DNA from: Pelomonas sp937871895
GTDB taxonomy: Bacteria > Pseudomonadota > Gammaproteobacteria > Burkholderiales > Burkholderiaceae_C
Direction: 5' to 3' (one strand)
Assembly (NCBI RefSeq): GCF_046348265.1
Contig: NZ_JAXMEO010000006.1
Length of the DNA: 64,000 bases
Under the pieces are notes generated by a model, which did not search any database, was not told the origin of the DNA, and was given only the letters and a program-made list of their open reading frames with translations. Shown here one piece after another: positions 43,011 through 52,233 of this stretch (its first letter is position 1; every line of letters starts with the position of its first letter). The position numbers and the translations under genes are program-made.

Positions 43011-43060
43011 GGGCCCCAAAAGGGCAAGGCCCGCGAGCCGGATGGGCAGCGCGGGCCTTG
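43011..43060 (-). terminator. Terminator-like hairpin upstream of mutS
   Basis: An 11-bp perfect stem CAAGGCCCGCG (43025-43035) with CGCGGGCCTTG (43050-43060) has a 14-base loop. On the minus strand it is followed by CCCTTTTGG. It would end transcripts from the TonB-domain gene just before mutS, whose start is only about 19 bases further on, and so mutS either has a promoter in or near this hairpin or depends on read-through. Confidence 0.6.
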
Positions 43061-43160
43061 GGGCGCCGGGAGGGGCGGGTTGCTCATGCCAGCCGGCTTG
43101 CATGCCGGCTGTCCTTCACTCGGCGTCGCACAGTGCGCAGGCACTGTGCTCGGTCCGAGT

Positions 43161-43475
43161 TCAGTCTTCCGACTTGAAGACGAGGCGGACTTCGTGCGAC
43201 TGCTGGGCGCCGGTGCCTTCAAAGCGCCACTGGTTCAGGGCTTCGATGGCGGCTTGGTCGAACACGCGCTTGGGTTCGGCCTCGACGACCTGGACGTTGG
43301 ACACCTTGCCGTCGCCAGCGATGGCCAGCTTGGCGCGGACGGTGCCGGTGGAGATGCTGCGGCGGGCCGCTTCATCGGGGAATTCGGGGGCGACCTTCTT
43401 CAGGACCTTGGCCTCGGCGTGAGCCAGCGAGGCGGAAACAGCGAGGGCCAGGACAAGGGCAGTGCGGAGGAACAT
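43161..43475 (-). CDS. Small exported protein with TonB C-terminal domain
   Basis: This 104-residue protein has a cleavable signal peptide (MFLRTALVLALAVSASLAHA) followed directly by a TonB C-terminal-like domain (VLKKVAPEFPDEAARRSIST; ALNQWRFEGTG). There is no proline-rich spacer and no retained membrane anchor, so it cannot be a classical energy-transducing TonB. I chose ATG 43475 because the upstream frame is intergenic. Similar short periplasmic TonB-C proteins exist in betaproteobacteria, with unknown role. Confidence 0.8.
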   Translation of the reverse strand: MFLRTALVLALAVSASLAHAEAKVLKKVAPEFPDEAARRSISTGTVRAKLAIAGDGKVSNVQVVEAEPKRVFDQAAIEALNQWRFEGTGAQQSHEVRLVFKSED

Positions 43476-43648
43476 GGGGACGTCGTTGTCAGGTAGTTGA
43501 GGGCTCGGCTCAGGCGATGGCGTCAGAGCACGGAGCGAATTGTCAGAAGGCCGCTCCCCACTGCCGCGTGCAGATGTCACGCCCGTGAAGCTTGCTCTGG
43601 GCTGTCAGATCGGCGCTGTGACGCGCGTCACGGTTGCGCTACCAAACA

Positions 43649-43690
43649 CAAAGGGCCGCTGATCGATCGCGCGATCAAACGGCCCCTTTC
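43649..43690 (-). terminator. Terminator-like hairpin after suhB
   Basis: AAGGGCCG (43651-43658) pairs with CGGCCCCTT (43680-43688), with an inner TGATCG/CGATCA stem. On the minus strand the right arm is followed by a T-rich stretch (CCCTTTGTGTTTGG). It lies about 55 bases past the suhB stop in the 268-base gap before the TonB-domain gene; I see nothing else distinct in that gap. Confidence 0.6.
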
Positions 43691-43743
43691 CCGCCAATTC
43701 CCCGTCAATCCCCCGACAAATGCTATGGGCTTGAACGCCCGAC

Positions 43744-44658
43744 TCAGCCGGCTGCGTCGTCCTCAGACTTCTTGATGCGGACAGCTGCACGCTTCTTGGG
43801 GGCGGCTGGCTCAACGCTAAGAGCCGCAGCTGGGGCTTCGTCTTCCTTGATGACCCGGGTGTAGGGCGCCAGGGTCTGGACGAGCTGTGCGTAGATCTTG
43901 GGGTTGCCGGCCACCACCTCGCGCTGGTGCAGGTAGTCGGCCTCGCCGGTGAAGTTGCCGATCAGGCCACCGGCCTCGGTCACGATCAAGGAGCCCGCAG
44001 CGACGTCCCAGGGCGCCAGGCCGGTCTCGAAGAAGGCGTCGTAGTAGCCGGCGGCGACGTAGCAGAGGTCGAGCGCGGCGGCGCCGGGGCGGCGCAGGCC
44101 GGCGCACTGCACCATCACCTCTTCGAACATCTTGACGTAGCGCTTGGCGTTGTCGCCCCGGCGGAAGGGGAAGCCGGTGCCGATCAGCGCGTCGCTCATG
44201 CGGGTGCGCTTGGAGACGCGCAGCCGGCGGTCATTCAGGAAGGCGCCGCGGCCCTTGGTGGCGTAGAAGAGGTCGTTGCGGCTCGGGTCGTAGACCACGG
44301 CTTGTTGCACCACGCCCCGGTAGGCCAGCGCGATGGACACGCAATAGATGGGCAGGCCGTGGATGAAGTTGGTCGTGCCGTCGAGCGGATCGATGATCCA
44401 GACGTATTCCGAGTCCTTGGCGCCGTGGTTGCGGCCCGACTCTTCGGCCAGGATGCCGTGGTTGGGGTAGGCCTTGAGCAGGGTCTCGATGATGGCCCCT
44501 TCCGCTGCGTGATCGACCTCGGTGACGAAGTCGTTGGTGCCCTTGCTGCTCACGCGCAAGGCGTCCACATCGAGGGAGGCTCGGTTGATGATGCTGCCGG
44601 CGGCGCGGGCCGCACTGACGGCCACGTTGAGCATGGGATGGAGAGAGGTCTGCTGCAT
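43744..44658 (-). CDS. suhB: Inositol-1-monophosphatase SuhB
   Basis: This Mg2+-dependent inositol monophosphatase of 304 residues carries the metal-binding motifs ILAEESG, IIDPLDGTTNFIHG and GLAPWDVAAGSLIVTEAGG. SuhB in E. coli also aids rRNA transcription antitermination. A basic, Ala/Lys-rich C-terminal tail of about 35 residues (APKKRAAVRIKK) extends beyond the usual 267-residue enzyme. It is divergent from trmJ with 122 bases between starts. Confidence 0.95.
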   Translation of the reverse strand: MQQTSLHPMLNVAVSAARAAGSIINRASLDVDALRVSSKGTNDFVTEVDHAAEGAIIETLLKAYPNHGILAEESGRNHGAKDSEYVWIIDPLDGTTNFIHGLPIYCVSIALAYRGVVQQAVVYDPSRNDLFYATKGRGAFLNDRRLRVSKRTRMSDALIGTGFPFRRGDNAKRYVKMFEEVMVQCAGLRRPGAAALDLCYVAAGYYDAFFETGLAPWDVAAGSLIVTEAGGLIGNFTGEADYLHQREVVAGNPKIYAQLVQTLAPYTRVIKEDEAPAAALSVEPAAPKKRAAVRIKKSEDDAAG

Positions 44659-44780
44659 GCGAGCACTCGAAGGTGGAAGGGGCTGACGGAAGGAAAGAGC
44701 GGCGGGCGGCGCGATGCCAGAAGCGCAAAGGCCGGCCCGGATAATTCGCGATTCTAGCCGCCGGCGCTCCGTACAAACCC

Positions 44781-45518
44781 GTGGATTCCACCCGCTTCAT
44801 CCTGATCAACACCAGCCACGCGGGCAATGTGGGCGCCACGGCGCGTGCCATGAAGGTGATGGGCTTTCGGGAACTGGTGCTGGTGGCGCCGCGCTTCCCG
44901 GATGTGCTGTGCCATGAAGAAGCCGTGGCCATGGCCAGCGGTGCGGCCGACATCCTGGCCCGCGCCTGCGTGGTGGGCAGCCTGGCCGAGGCGCTGGAAG
45001 GCGTGGACTTTGCCTGCGCCACCGCGATGACGCCACGCGACTTTGGCCCGCCCGTCTACCGCCCGCGCGAGCTGTTTGCCGACCTGGCCGCCCGTGAGCC
45101 GGCGCCCCGCATCGGCTTGGTCTTTGGCTCCGAGCGCTATGGCATGAGCAATGAGGACGTCTACCGCTGCCACGCGGTGCTCTCAATCCCGACGCACCCC
45201 GACTACGGTTCGCTCAACCTCGCCCAGGCCGTGCAATTGCTGGCCTATGACCTGCGCCAGGCCCTCGGCGGCTTTGCGGTGCAGGCGCGCACGCCCGACC
45301 CGGAGCGCGCTGATGCGCAGGCGGTGCAGGGGCTGCTGGCGCACCTGGAATCGGCCCTCGTCGATATCGGCTACCTGGACCCCGCAGCGCCCAAGAAGCT
45401 GATGCCGCGTCTGAACCAGCTGTTCAACCGCGCCGGGCTGACCAACGACGAAGTGCACATCCTGCGTGGCATGGCCCGGCAGATGAGCAAGACCGTACGG
45501 ACCGAGGGTTCAGACTAG
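44781..45518 (+). CDS. trmJ: tRNA (cytidine/uridine-2'-O-)-methyltransferase TrmJ
   Basis: This SPOUT-class methyltransferase modifies the ribose at position 32 of tRNAs. The 245 residues begin at GTG 44781 with ILINTSHAGNVGATARAMKV, the family opening, and contain the SAM-knot motifs IGLVFGSERYGMSNEDVYRC and IPTHPDYGSLNLAQAVQLL. A helical C-terminal extension (ALVDIGYLDPAAPKKLMPRL) is characteristic of TrmJ. cysE follows 42 bases later in the same direction. Confidence 0.93.
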   Translation: MDSTRFILINTSHAGNVGATARAMKVMGFRELVLVAPRFPDVLCHEEAVAMASGAADILARACVVGSLAEALEGVDFACATAMTPRDFGPPVYRPRELFADLAAREPAPRIGLVFGSERYGMSNEDVYRCHAVLSIPTHPDYGSLNLAQAVQLLAYDLRQALGGFAVQARTPDPERADAQAVQGLLAHLESALVDIGYLDPAAPKKLMPRLNQLFNRAGLTNDEVHILRGMARQMSKTVRTEGSD

Positions 45519-45560
45519 GCCCACCTACACTGGCCGGCCGAATCTAGGTCGGCTCCCACC

Positions 45561-46337
45561 ATGTTCCAGCGCCTGCGCGAAGACATCGCCCTCATCCTCG
45601 AACGCGACCCTGCCGCCCGCTCGGCCTGGGAGGTGCTGACGTGTTACCCGGGCCTGCATGCGCTGTGGTGGCATCGCCGGGCCAACTGGTTCTGGATCCA
45701 CGGCTTTCACTGGCTGGGCCGTTTCACCTCGCACTTCAGCCGCTGGCTGACGGGCATCGAGATCCACCCGGGCGCCAAGATCGGGCGCAAGGTCTTCATC
45801 GACCACGGCATGGGCATCGTCATCGGCGAGATGGCCGAGATCGGCGAGGGCTGCACCATCTACCAGGGCGTGACGCTGGGCGGCACCTCGCTCATCAAGG
45901 GAGCCAAGCGCCACCCGACGCTGGGCCCTGGTGTGATCGTCGGTGCGAACGCCTGTGTGCTGGGCGGCTTCACGGTCGGCGCGGGCGCGCGGATCGGCTC
46001 GGGTGCCGTGGTGACCAAGCCTGTGCCCGCTGGCGCCACGGCCGTGGGCAACCCGGCGCGCATCATCGAGGCGCAGAGCGATCAGGCGCGCGAGGAAGCC
46101 GCGGCCCGCATGGGCTTCTCGGCCTATGGCATCACCCAGGGCGACGACCCGGTGGCGATGGCCATGCGCGGCCTGATCGACAGCGCGGCCTCGCAAGACC
46201 ACCAGATCGCCATGCTGTGGCAGGCCCTGTGCAAGCTGTCCACCCAGCTCGGCAAGCCGGTGGGCGACTGTGTGCCCGTCGATGCCCAGCGCGACGAAAC
46301 CTTCGATGCGGCGAGCATCAGCAAGCTCGTCAAGTAA
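45561..46337 (+). CDS. cysE: Serine O-acetyltransferase
   Basis: CysE makes O-acetylserine for cysteine synthesis. The 258-residue protein has the N-terminal helices (AWEVLTCYPGLHALWWHRRA) and left-handed beta-helix repeats with IEIHPGAKIGRKVFIDHGMG, the active-site region IGEGCTIYQGVTLGGTS, and a C-terminal extension. The trmJ-cysE pair is common; in other species the iron-sulfur regulator gene iscR follows, but here a GH10 gene ends nine bases away on the opposite strand. Confidence 0.96.
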   Translation: MFQRLREDIALILERDPAARSAWEVLTCYPGLHALWWHRRANWFWIHGFHWLGRFTSHFSRWLTGIEIHPGAKIGRKVFIDHGMGIVIGEMAEIGEGCTIYQGVTLGGTSLIKGAKRHPTLGPGVIVGANACVLGGFTVGAGARIGSGAVVTKPVPAGATAVGNPARIIEAQSDQAREEAAARMGFSAYGITQGDDPVAMAMRGLIDSAASQDHQIAMLWQALCKLSTQLGKPVGDCVPVDAQRDETFDAASISKLVK

Positions 46338-46346
46338 GCGGCTGGG

Positions 46347-47516
46347 TCAGGTCGGCTGGTAGGCGTCGTCCGTGATGGCACGGGCGGCCGATTTGGCACC
46401 CCCGGTCTTGTCGAACAGCAGGGGCAGGTTGCCCCGGTTGGTCGGGAAGCCAGTCAGCCAGGTGCTGTTGTCGGCAATGCCCCAGGTGGTGACCGACTGC
46501 AGGCTGGGATGCTGCTTGAAGACGTTGAAGAGCGCCCGGTACTGCAGCGCCTGCTGCTTGAGCGCGGTGGCCAGAGCGGCGGTGTCGCCCGTCACGTCGG
46601 CCAGGCAACTGGACTTGTTGCTGTAGCAGGCGCCAGGGTCGTTGTAGAGCGACACGTCCAGCTCGGTCACGTGGTTGATCAAGCCCTTGTTGGCCACGCT
46701 GCGCAGCGCGTTGTCCACGTTGGCGGCCGGCGGCCAGCTGACGTTGACGTGCAACTGGTGGCCAATGCCGTCCAGCGGCGCACCCCGGGCCTGCATGTCG
46801 GCCACGATGGTCATCAGGCGCGACAGCTTGGCGGGGTCTTCGGTGCCGTAGTCGTTGATGAAGAGCTTGGCATCGGGGTCGGCCGCGCGGGCCGCACGCA
46901 GCGCAATCTCGATGTAGTCCGCGCCGAGGATCTGGTACCACTTGGAGTTGCGGTAGGCGCCACTGGCGTCGTCGCTGGTGCACTCGTTGACCACGTCCCA
47001 GCAATACACCTTGCCCTTGAAGTGGGTGACGACGTCGCGCACATAGGTTTCGAGCTTGGTGCGGACCTCGGCGGCGGTGCCGGTAGTGAGCCAGTCGGGC
47101 GTCTGCGAGTGCCAGCACAGCGTGTGGCCGCGCACGGCGATGCCATTGGCGCTGGCCCAGGTGATCAGCTCATCGGCCGTGGCCCAGTTGTAGCTGCCGG
47201 CCGTGCGGCCGATGGCATCGGGCTTGAACGCGTTCTCGGCGGTGATGGAGTTGGCGTGCTTGAGGATGACCGGGTTGGCGATGGCGTTCTTGTAGCCATT
47301 GGGGTCGGCCGCCATGCCGATCTTGAAGTTGCTGGCGAAATAGGTTTTGAGGGCAGGGACGTCGGCCGGCGCGGGGGCGGGCGCAGGTGCCGGAGCCGGA
47401 GCCGGGGAGGGTGCCGGCGTGGGCGCAGCGCTGCTGCCGCCGCCACCACCACCGCAGGCGGTGAACACGGGAAGGGACAGGCTGCCCAGCAGCAGGTGGC
47501 GGCGATCAATCGTCAT
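46347..47516 (-). CDS. GH10 family endo-1,4-beta-xylanase, exported
   Basis: This secreted GH10 xylanase has 389 residues. A signal sequence with an RR start leads to a possible lipoprotein cysteine C21 (FTAC followed by a glycine run), then a Pro-Ala repeat linker (about 31-52), then the GH10 barrel: acid/base E178 in CWDVVNE, nucleophile E285 in TELDVS, with GHTLCWHSQTP and FINDYGTE. It cuts xylan backbones, probably at the cell surface or in the periplasm. It is divergent from the GH1 gene and not part of an obvious xylan locus. Confidence 0.92.
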   Translation of the reverse strand: MTIDRRHLLLGSLSLPVFTACGGGGGGSSAAPTPAPSPAPAPAPAPAPAPADVPALKTYFASNFKIGMAADPNGYKNAIANPVILKHANSITAENAFKPDAIGRTAGSYNWATADELITWASANGIAVRGHTLCWHSQTPDWLTTGTAAEVRTKLETYVRDVVTHFKGKVYCWDVVNECTSDDASGAYRNSKWYQILGADYIEIALRAARAADPDAKLFINDYGTEDPAKLSRLMTIVADMQARGAPLDGIGHQLHVNVSWPPAANVDNALRSVANKGLINHVTELDVSLYNDPGACYSNKSSCLADVTGDTAALATALKQQALQYRALFNVFKQHPSLQSVTTWGIADNSTWLTGFPTNRGNLPLLFDKTGGAKSAARAITDDAYQPT

Positions 47517-47712
47517 GTCGGGAGCGAACGTTTAGAAGGGTGCGGCACTTCAGCAGCGGGGCGCGAGCTTGGCACAGGACAACGTTGCCTTTGTGCGTGC
47601 CCCCATTGGGGTTTTGCCCAGGAAATCTGCGTTCAATTTGTACTGAAGCGGGCGTCCGTTTGGGACAGCGCTAGCTAGAGTTGGCCGGGTCGAAAACCAA
47701 CCCATCCAGCGC

Positions 47713-49110
47713 ATGCCCAGCCCCTTTGAAACCGACGCCGGTTTGCTCGCCCTGGCAGCCCGTTTCCCTGCCGGCTTCCACCTCGGTGCCTCGACCTCGG
47801 CCTTCCAGATCGAAGGCGCGACGCGCGCCGATGGCCGAGGCCGCAGCTGGTGGGACGATTTTTGCGACCAGCCCGGCCGCATCGCCGATGGCAGCAATGG
47901 CGACGTTGCCTGCGACCACTACCGCCGCTGGCGGGAGGACCTGGACCTGATCGCCAGCCTCGGGCACAACGCCTACCGCTTCTCGGTGGCCTGGCCACGC
48001 GTGCTGCCGCAAGGGCGGGGCGCGGTGAACTCAGCCGGCTTGGATCACTATGAGCGCCTGGTCGATGGCCTGCTGGAGCGCGGTATCGCGCCTTATCTGA
48101 CGCTCTACCACTGGGACCTGCCGAGCCCCTTGGCCAAGGCCGGCGGCTGGCAGGTGCGCGATACCGCCTCGGCCTTTGCCGAGTTTGCCGACGTGGTGGC
48201 CCGTCGCCTGGGGGACCGGGTGCACAGCTACGCCACCTTGAACGAGCCGCGCTGTGCCGCCTTTGTGGGCCATCTGGAGGGCCGCCACGCACCCGGCTGG
48301 CAAGACGGCGCCGCCGCCGTGCGCGCGGCCCACCACCTGCTGCTCGCCCATGGCCTGGCCATGCCCGCCTTGCGTGCGAATACCCGGCAGGCCCGCTGCG
48401 GCATCGTGCTCGACGTCAAACCCTATGACCCGGCTGACCCGAATTCGGCCGCCGATGTGGCCGCTGCGCACGCGGGGGACGGCGTCTTCAACCGCTGGTT
48501 CCTGGACCCGATCTTCCGCGGGCACTACCCGCAGGACGTGTGGGACGGCTTCGGCTCTTGGGCACCCGAGGTGCACGCCGGCGACATGGCCGCGATCGCG
48601 GCGCCCATCGATACGCTCGGCATCAATTACTACACAAGGGCCGTGGTGAGCGCGGTGCCGGGCGAGGTCTACCCGGGCCTCGTCGAGGTGCGCGTGCCGG
48701 GCCAACACTACTCGCACATGGGCTGGGAGGATCACCCCGACGGCCTGCGCCGCATGCTGCGCCGCCTGCATGAGGACTACCGTGTGCCCGACCTCTTCAT
48801 CGCCGAGAACGGTGCGGCCGAGCCTGATGTGCTGAGCCCGGAGGGCCGCGTGGACGACCCCGCGCGGCTGCGCTACCTGCAGGGCCACCTGGCCGTGGTG
48901 GCCGAGGCCATCGAGGCCGGCGTGCCGCTCAGCGCCCACTTGGTCTGGAGTCTGATGGACAACTTCGAGTGGGGGCGCGGCTATGTGCCGCGCTTTGGCT
49001 TGCTGTACGTGGACTACGCCAACGGCCAGCGGCGCATCCTCAAGCGCAGCGGCGCCTGGCACAGCGCGCTGGCCAAGGCCGCGCTCACTGGGGGCGCAGC
49101 ACGTTCCTAG
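47713..49110 (+). CDS. GH1 family beta-glucosidase
   Basis: This cytosolic beta-glucosidase has 465 residues. GH1 signatures are the N-terminal FHLGASTSAFQIEGA, acid/base E178 in TLNEPR, INYYTR, nucleophile E365 in FIAENG, and WSLMDNFEWGRGY near the C-terminus. No signal peptide. It removes glucose from the non-reducing end of beta-gluco-oligosaccharides and could split sophorose or cellobiose. It is divergent from the xylanase gene with 196 bases between. Its last 26 bases overlap the 3' end of the opposite GGDEF-EAL gene. Confidence 0.94.
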   Translation: MPSPFETDAGLLALAARFPAGFHLGASTSAFQIEGATRADGRGRSWWDDFCDQPGRIADGSNGDVACDHYRRWREDLDLIASLGHNAYRFSVAWPRVLPQGRGAVNSAGLDHYERLVDGLLERGIAPYLTLYHWDLPSPLAKAGGWQVRDTASAFAEFADVVARRLGDRVHSYATLNEPRCAAFVGHLEGRHAPGWQDGAAAVRAAHHLLLAHGLAMPALRANTRQARCGIVLDVKPYDPADPNSAADVAAAHAGDGVFNRWFLDPIFRGHYPQDVWDGFGSWAPEVHAGDMAAIAAPIDTLGINYYTRAVVSAVPGEVYPGLVEVRVPGQHYSHMGWEDHPDGLRRMLRRLHEDYRVPDLFIAENGAAEPDVLSPEGRVDDPARLRYLQGHLAVVAEAIEAGVPLSAHLVWSLMDNFEWGRGYVPRFGLLYVDYANGQRRILKRSGAWHSALAKAALTGGAARS

Positions 49111-51001
49111 CCAGGGTGGCGGCGTCCACGGGCCGGCCGGTCAGGTAGCCCTGGATCTGGTCGCACTTGAGCGCGCGCAGCGCTTCGAGCTGCTTCTCGG
49201 TCTCGACGCCCTCGGCCACCACGGTGAGGCGCAGCGAGTGCGCCATGGCCACCACGGCGCCGGCGATGGCGCTGTCGTCGGAGTCGTCGGGCAGGCCGCG
49301 CACAAAGCTGCGGTCCAGCTTGACCGTGCCGGCCGGGAAGCGCTTCAGGTAGGCCAGTGACGAGTAGCCGGTGCCGAAGTCGTCGATGGTGACGTGCAGG
49401 CCCAACTGGCGCAGGTGGTGCAGCACGCCGCGTGCGCGCTCGGGCTCGGTCATCAGCACGCTCTCGGTCAGCTCCACCTCCAGGTCTGCGGGGGCGAGCT
49501 GGTTGACCGACAGCGCGTTCTCGATCTCGGTGACGAGGTTGTTGTCGGCAAACTGGTGGGCCGAGAGGTTGACGGCCACCGGCGGCACCGCCAGGCCCGA
49601 GTCACGCCAGGCGCGCATCTGCCAGCAGGCCTGGCGCAACACCCAGGCGCCGATCTCGACGATCTGGCCGCTCTCCTCGGCCACCGGAATGAACTCGGCC
49701 GGGCTCACGGGCCCGTAGTCGACCGAATTCCAGCGCAGCAGGGCCTCCAGCCCCAGCAACTGGCCATTGGTGGCGGCCACCTTGGGTTGGTAGTGCAGCG
49801 ACAGCTCTTGCCGCGCAATCGCCTGGCGCAGTGCGGTTTCCAGCTCGAAGCGGCGGGCCGATTGGGTGGCCAGGCTGTCGGTGTAGAACTGGACGTTGTT
49901 CTTGCCACGCTCCTTGGCCAGGTACATGGCGGCGTCGGCGTGGCGCAGCAGGGTGCTGGTGTCGTTGCCATCGTCAGGGAAACGGGCCAGGCCCACGCTG
50001 CCGGTGAGCAGGTAGGTGCGGTCCAGCAGCTCGACGGGCTCGGCAATGGCAGCCAGCAGGCGGTTGAAGACGAGTCCCAACTCGCCCTCGCCGCCGCAGG
50101 ACTCCAGCAGCAGCACGAACTCGTCACCCCCGAGCCGCGCGACCGAATCGACCTCGCGGATGTTGGCGCGCAGCCGGGCGGCCATGGTGCGCAGCAGCTC
50201 GTCGCCCATGGCGTGGCCGACGGTGTCATTGACGGTCTTGAATCGATCCAGGTCCACCAGGGCCACGGCCAGAGGTTGGCCGTTGCGGCGCGCGCGCGCC
50301 ACGGCGTGGTCCACCATCTCGACGAAGTGCGTGCGGTTGGGCAGGCCGGTCAGACTGTCAAAGCGCGCCATGCAATCCAGCCGCTGGGTGGCCAGGGTTT
50401 CGCTGGTGATGTCGCGCGCCACGCCGCGGTAGCCGTGCACCTGGCCGGCCGCATTGACGGCGGGCTCCATGCTGATGCGCAGGTGGCGCACCGAGCCATC
50501 GGGTCGGTCGAACTGGCAGGCCACCTCGCGCAGCGAGGCCCGCGACTCCAGGCGCGGCAGCAACTGCTGGATCTGGCCGTCGTTGATGCGAAAGCCCGGC
50601 AGGTCAAAGAGGCGCTGGCCCAGCAGGCGCTCGGTGGGCAGGGCCGTCAGCAGGCACATGCCGTCCGACACCAGGCGCAGGCGGTGGTCTTCGTCCTGCT
50701 CCCAGACGGCGTCCACCGACAGCGAGAGCAGGCTGCGCAAGCGTGCTTCGCTCAGCTGCAGGTCGGCCGTGCGGGCCTCGACCTTCTGCTCCAGCGCCGC
50801 GCGCTCGGCGCGCAGGTTCTCGCACAGCGCTTCGTTTTCGCGCGAGGCCAGCTCCTGGGCGCGGTCCAGCAACTGGCGCTCCTCGTCGGCTTCGCTGTAG
50901 GCGCGGCTGATGCGATCGAGCAAGCCGTACAGGCGCTCGGGCACGTCGGCGTCTGGGGCCAGGCCTTCGCGCTTGAGTTGACGCAGGAGCAAAGGGTGCA
51001 T
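49085..51001 (-). CDS. PAS-GGDEF-EAL cyclic-di-GMP signalling protein
   Basis: This 638-residue protein has an N-terminal coiled coil (about 20-80), a PAS-like domain (about 80-210), GGDEF (about 215-375, with intact RLGGDEFVLLLE) and EAL (about 390-635, with LEALLRW, DDFGTGYSSLAYLKR and EGVETEKQ). Both catalytic motifs look intact, so it could make or break cyclic-di-GMP. No membrane segment is visible. It starts six bases after the FIST gene, which probably provides its input signal. Confidence 0.93.
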   Translation of the reverse strand: MHPLLLRQLKREGLAPDADVPERLYGLLDRISRAYSEADEERQLLDRAQELASRENEALCENLRAERAALEQKVEARTADLQLSEARLRSLLSLSVDAVWEQDEDHRLRLVSDGMCLLTALPTERLLGQRLFDLPGFRINDGQIQQLLPRLESRASLREVACQFDRPDGSVRHLRISMEPAVNAAGQVHGYRGVARDITSETLATQRLDCMARFDSLTGLPNRTHFVEMVDHAVARARRNGQPLAVALVDLDRFKTVNDTVGHAMGDELLRTMAARLRANIREVDSVARLGGDEFVLLLESCGGEGELGLVFNRLLAAIAEPVELLDRTYLLTGSVGLARFPDDGNDTSTLLRHADAAMYLAKERGKNNVQFYTDSLATQSARRFELETALRQAIARQELSLHYQPKVAATNGQLLGLEALLRWNSVDYGPVSPAEFIPVAEESGQIVEIGAWVLRQACWQMRAWRDSGLAVPPVAVNLSAHQFADNNLVTEIENALSVNQLAPADLEVELTESVLMTEPERARGVLHHLRQLGLHVTIDDFGTGYSSLAYLKRFPAGTVKLDRSFVRGLPDDSDDSAIAGAVVAMAHSLRLTVVAEGVETEKQLEALRALKCDQIQGYLTGRPVDAATLARNVLRPQ

Positions 51002-51007
51002 GGGCGC

Positions 51008-52153
51008 TCAGCGTTCCCCGTAAGCGGTGATCGTCATGGTCTGGTTGTGCAGGGCGCAACTGCCGGGCGCGCGACCCGGGGCGATTTCGCCATAGGAATA
51101 GAAGCCCACATGCACGGCACCGGCCGGCAGGCGGCTGGCCACGGCCTCGACCTCGTCGTCGGTGTGCTGACCCAGCACGATGCGGCGCGCCACACAGCTG
51201 ACCGACACCGCCAGCGACGGCCCCGGCATGCCCTGCAGCGCCACGTCGGCCGCGCGAGCGGCGCTGTCCACCAGGCGTTCGGTGCTGCTGCGGGTCAGGC
51301 GGGCATAGCCGCCCTCGGGCAGGTCGCCCGCAAAGGTCACGGACTGCGCGCCTTCGTCCACGCCCACCAGGGTGCGCACCACGCGCTGCTCGGGCGTGTC
51401 GGCGGCGCAGACGTCCAGCGGGAAGAGCATGCCGGTACCCGGCAGGCCGGCAGCGCGGTCGGCCAAGTAGGCCTTGTAAAGCGCCAGGGCTGGCTTGCCG
51501 TCCAGCTCGTAGAGCACATTGCCGGACGAGCGGGTGATTTGCCGGCGGGGGCCGAAGTCCACCCAGCCGCCTTCGCTGGCCTGGCCGGTGACGAGGCGGT
51601 CACCATAGAGGCCGAGGGCCATGATGTGGCGCACGTGCACGCCGCTGCCATCCAGCACCCAGGTGCGCTTGAAGCGTTCGGCATCGCCCGCCAAGCCGCC
51701 GGTGACGAGCACGCCCGCCGGCAGGGCCGCGTGCAGCGCGCGCACCAGGGTCGATCCATTGACGCAGACACCGTCCGACAGCACGAAGACCGCGCGCAAG
51801 GCCTGGCCCCCCTCGGGTCGGATCAGCGCCGCAGCCAGACGCTCGCCGGCCGCTGCGGTGTCGGCCGGCGCCGAGAGCAAGGTGCGCGCAACGCGCAGTC
51901 GCGTGTGCTCGAACTGCGCCACGGCGACGCAGATGCTGTCGTCATGCACGGCATCGCCGGCAATTTCGCCAGCCGTCGAGCAGCCCATCACCACCGACTG
52001 CGGGAAAGCCGCGCTCAGTTGCTTGAGCGCAGGTGCGTCGGGCGGCGTGTCGGGGGATGCAAAGGCCAGCACCCAGGTGTCAGCCCCATCCAGATCGGAT
52101 GGCAGCGGTGTCGACCAAGACCCCGCCTGATGCTGCACGGCTTGAACTCGCAT
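51008..52153 (-). CDS. FIST-domain sensory protein
   Basis: This 381-residue protein has FIST N (about 25-215; GADTWVLAFAS, VVMGCSTAGEI, AVFVLSDGVCVNG, GVLVTGGLAGD) and FIST C (about 220-370) domains. The FIST family is predicted to bind small ligands such as amino acids for signal transduction. I chose ATG 52153; a GTG ten codons upstream is possible, and neither has a strong ribosome-binding site. It is in one operon with the GGDEF-EAL gene, a pairing seen elsewhere in proteobacteria. Confidence 0.88.
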   Translation of the reverse strand: MRVQAVQHQAGSWSTPLPSDLDGADTWVLAFASPDTPPDAPALKQLSAAFPQSVVMGCSTAGEIAGDAVHDDSICVAVAQFEHTRLRVARTLLSAPADTAAAGERLAAALIRPEGGQALRAVFVLSDGVCVNGSTLVRALHAALPAGVLVTGGLAGDAERFKRTWVLDGSGVHVRHIMALGLYGDRLVTGQASEGGWVDFGPRRQITRSSGNVLYELDGKPALALYKAYLADRAAGLPGTGMLFPLDVCAADTPEQRVVRTLVGVDEGAQSVTFAGDLPEGGYARLTRSSTERLVDSAARAADVALQGMPGPSLAVSVSCVARRIVLGQHTDDEVEAVASRLPAGAVHVGFYSYGEIAPGRAPGSCALHNQTMTITAYGER

Positions 52154-52233
52154 GAGGAAATTCTCAAGGAGGCCGGCAGTCACCGTTGGTCACGATTTCA
52201 CAGCGGCCCAGGAGCGGCGGGCCACCGGCGGTA

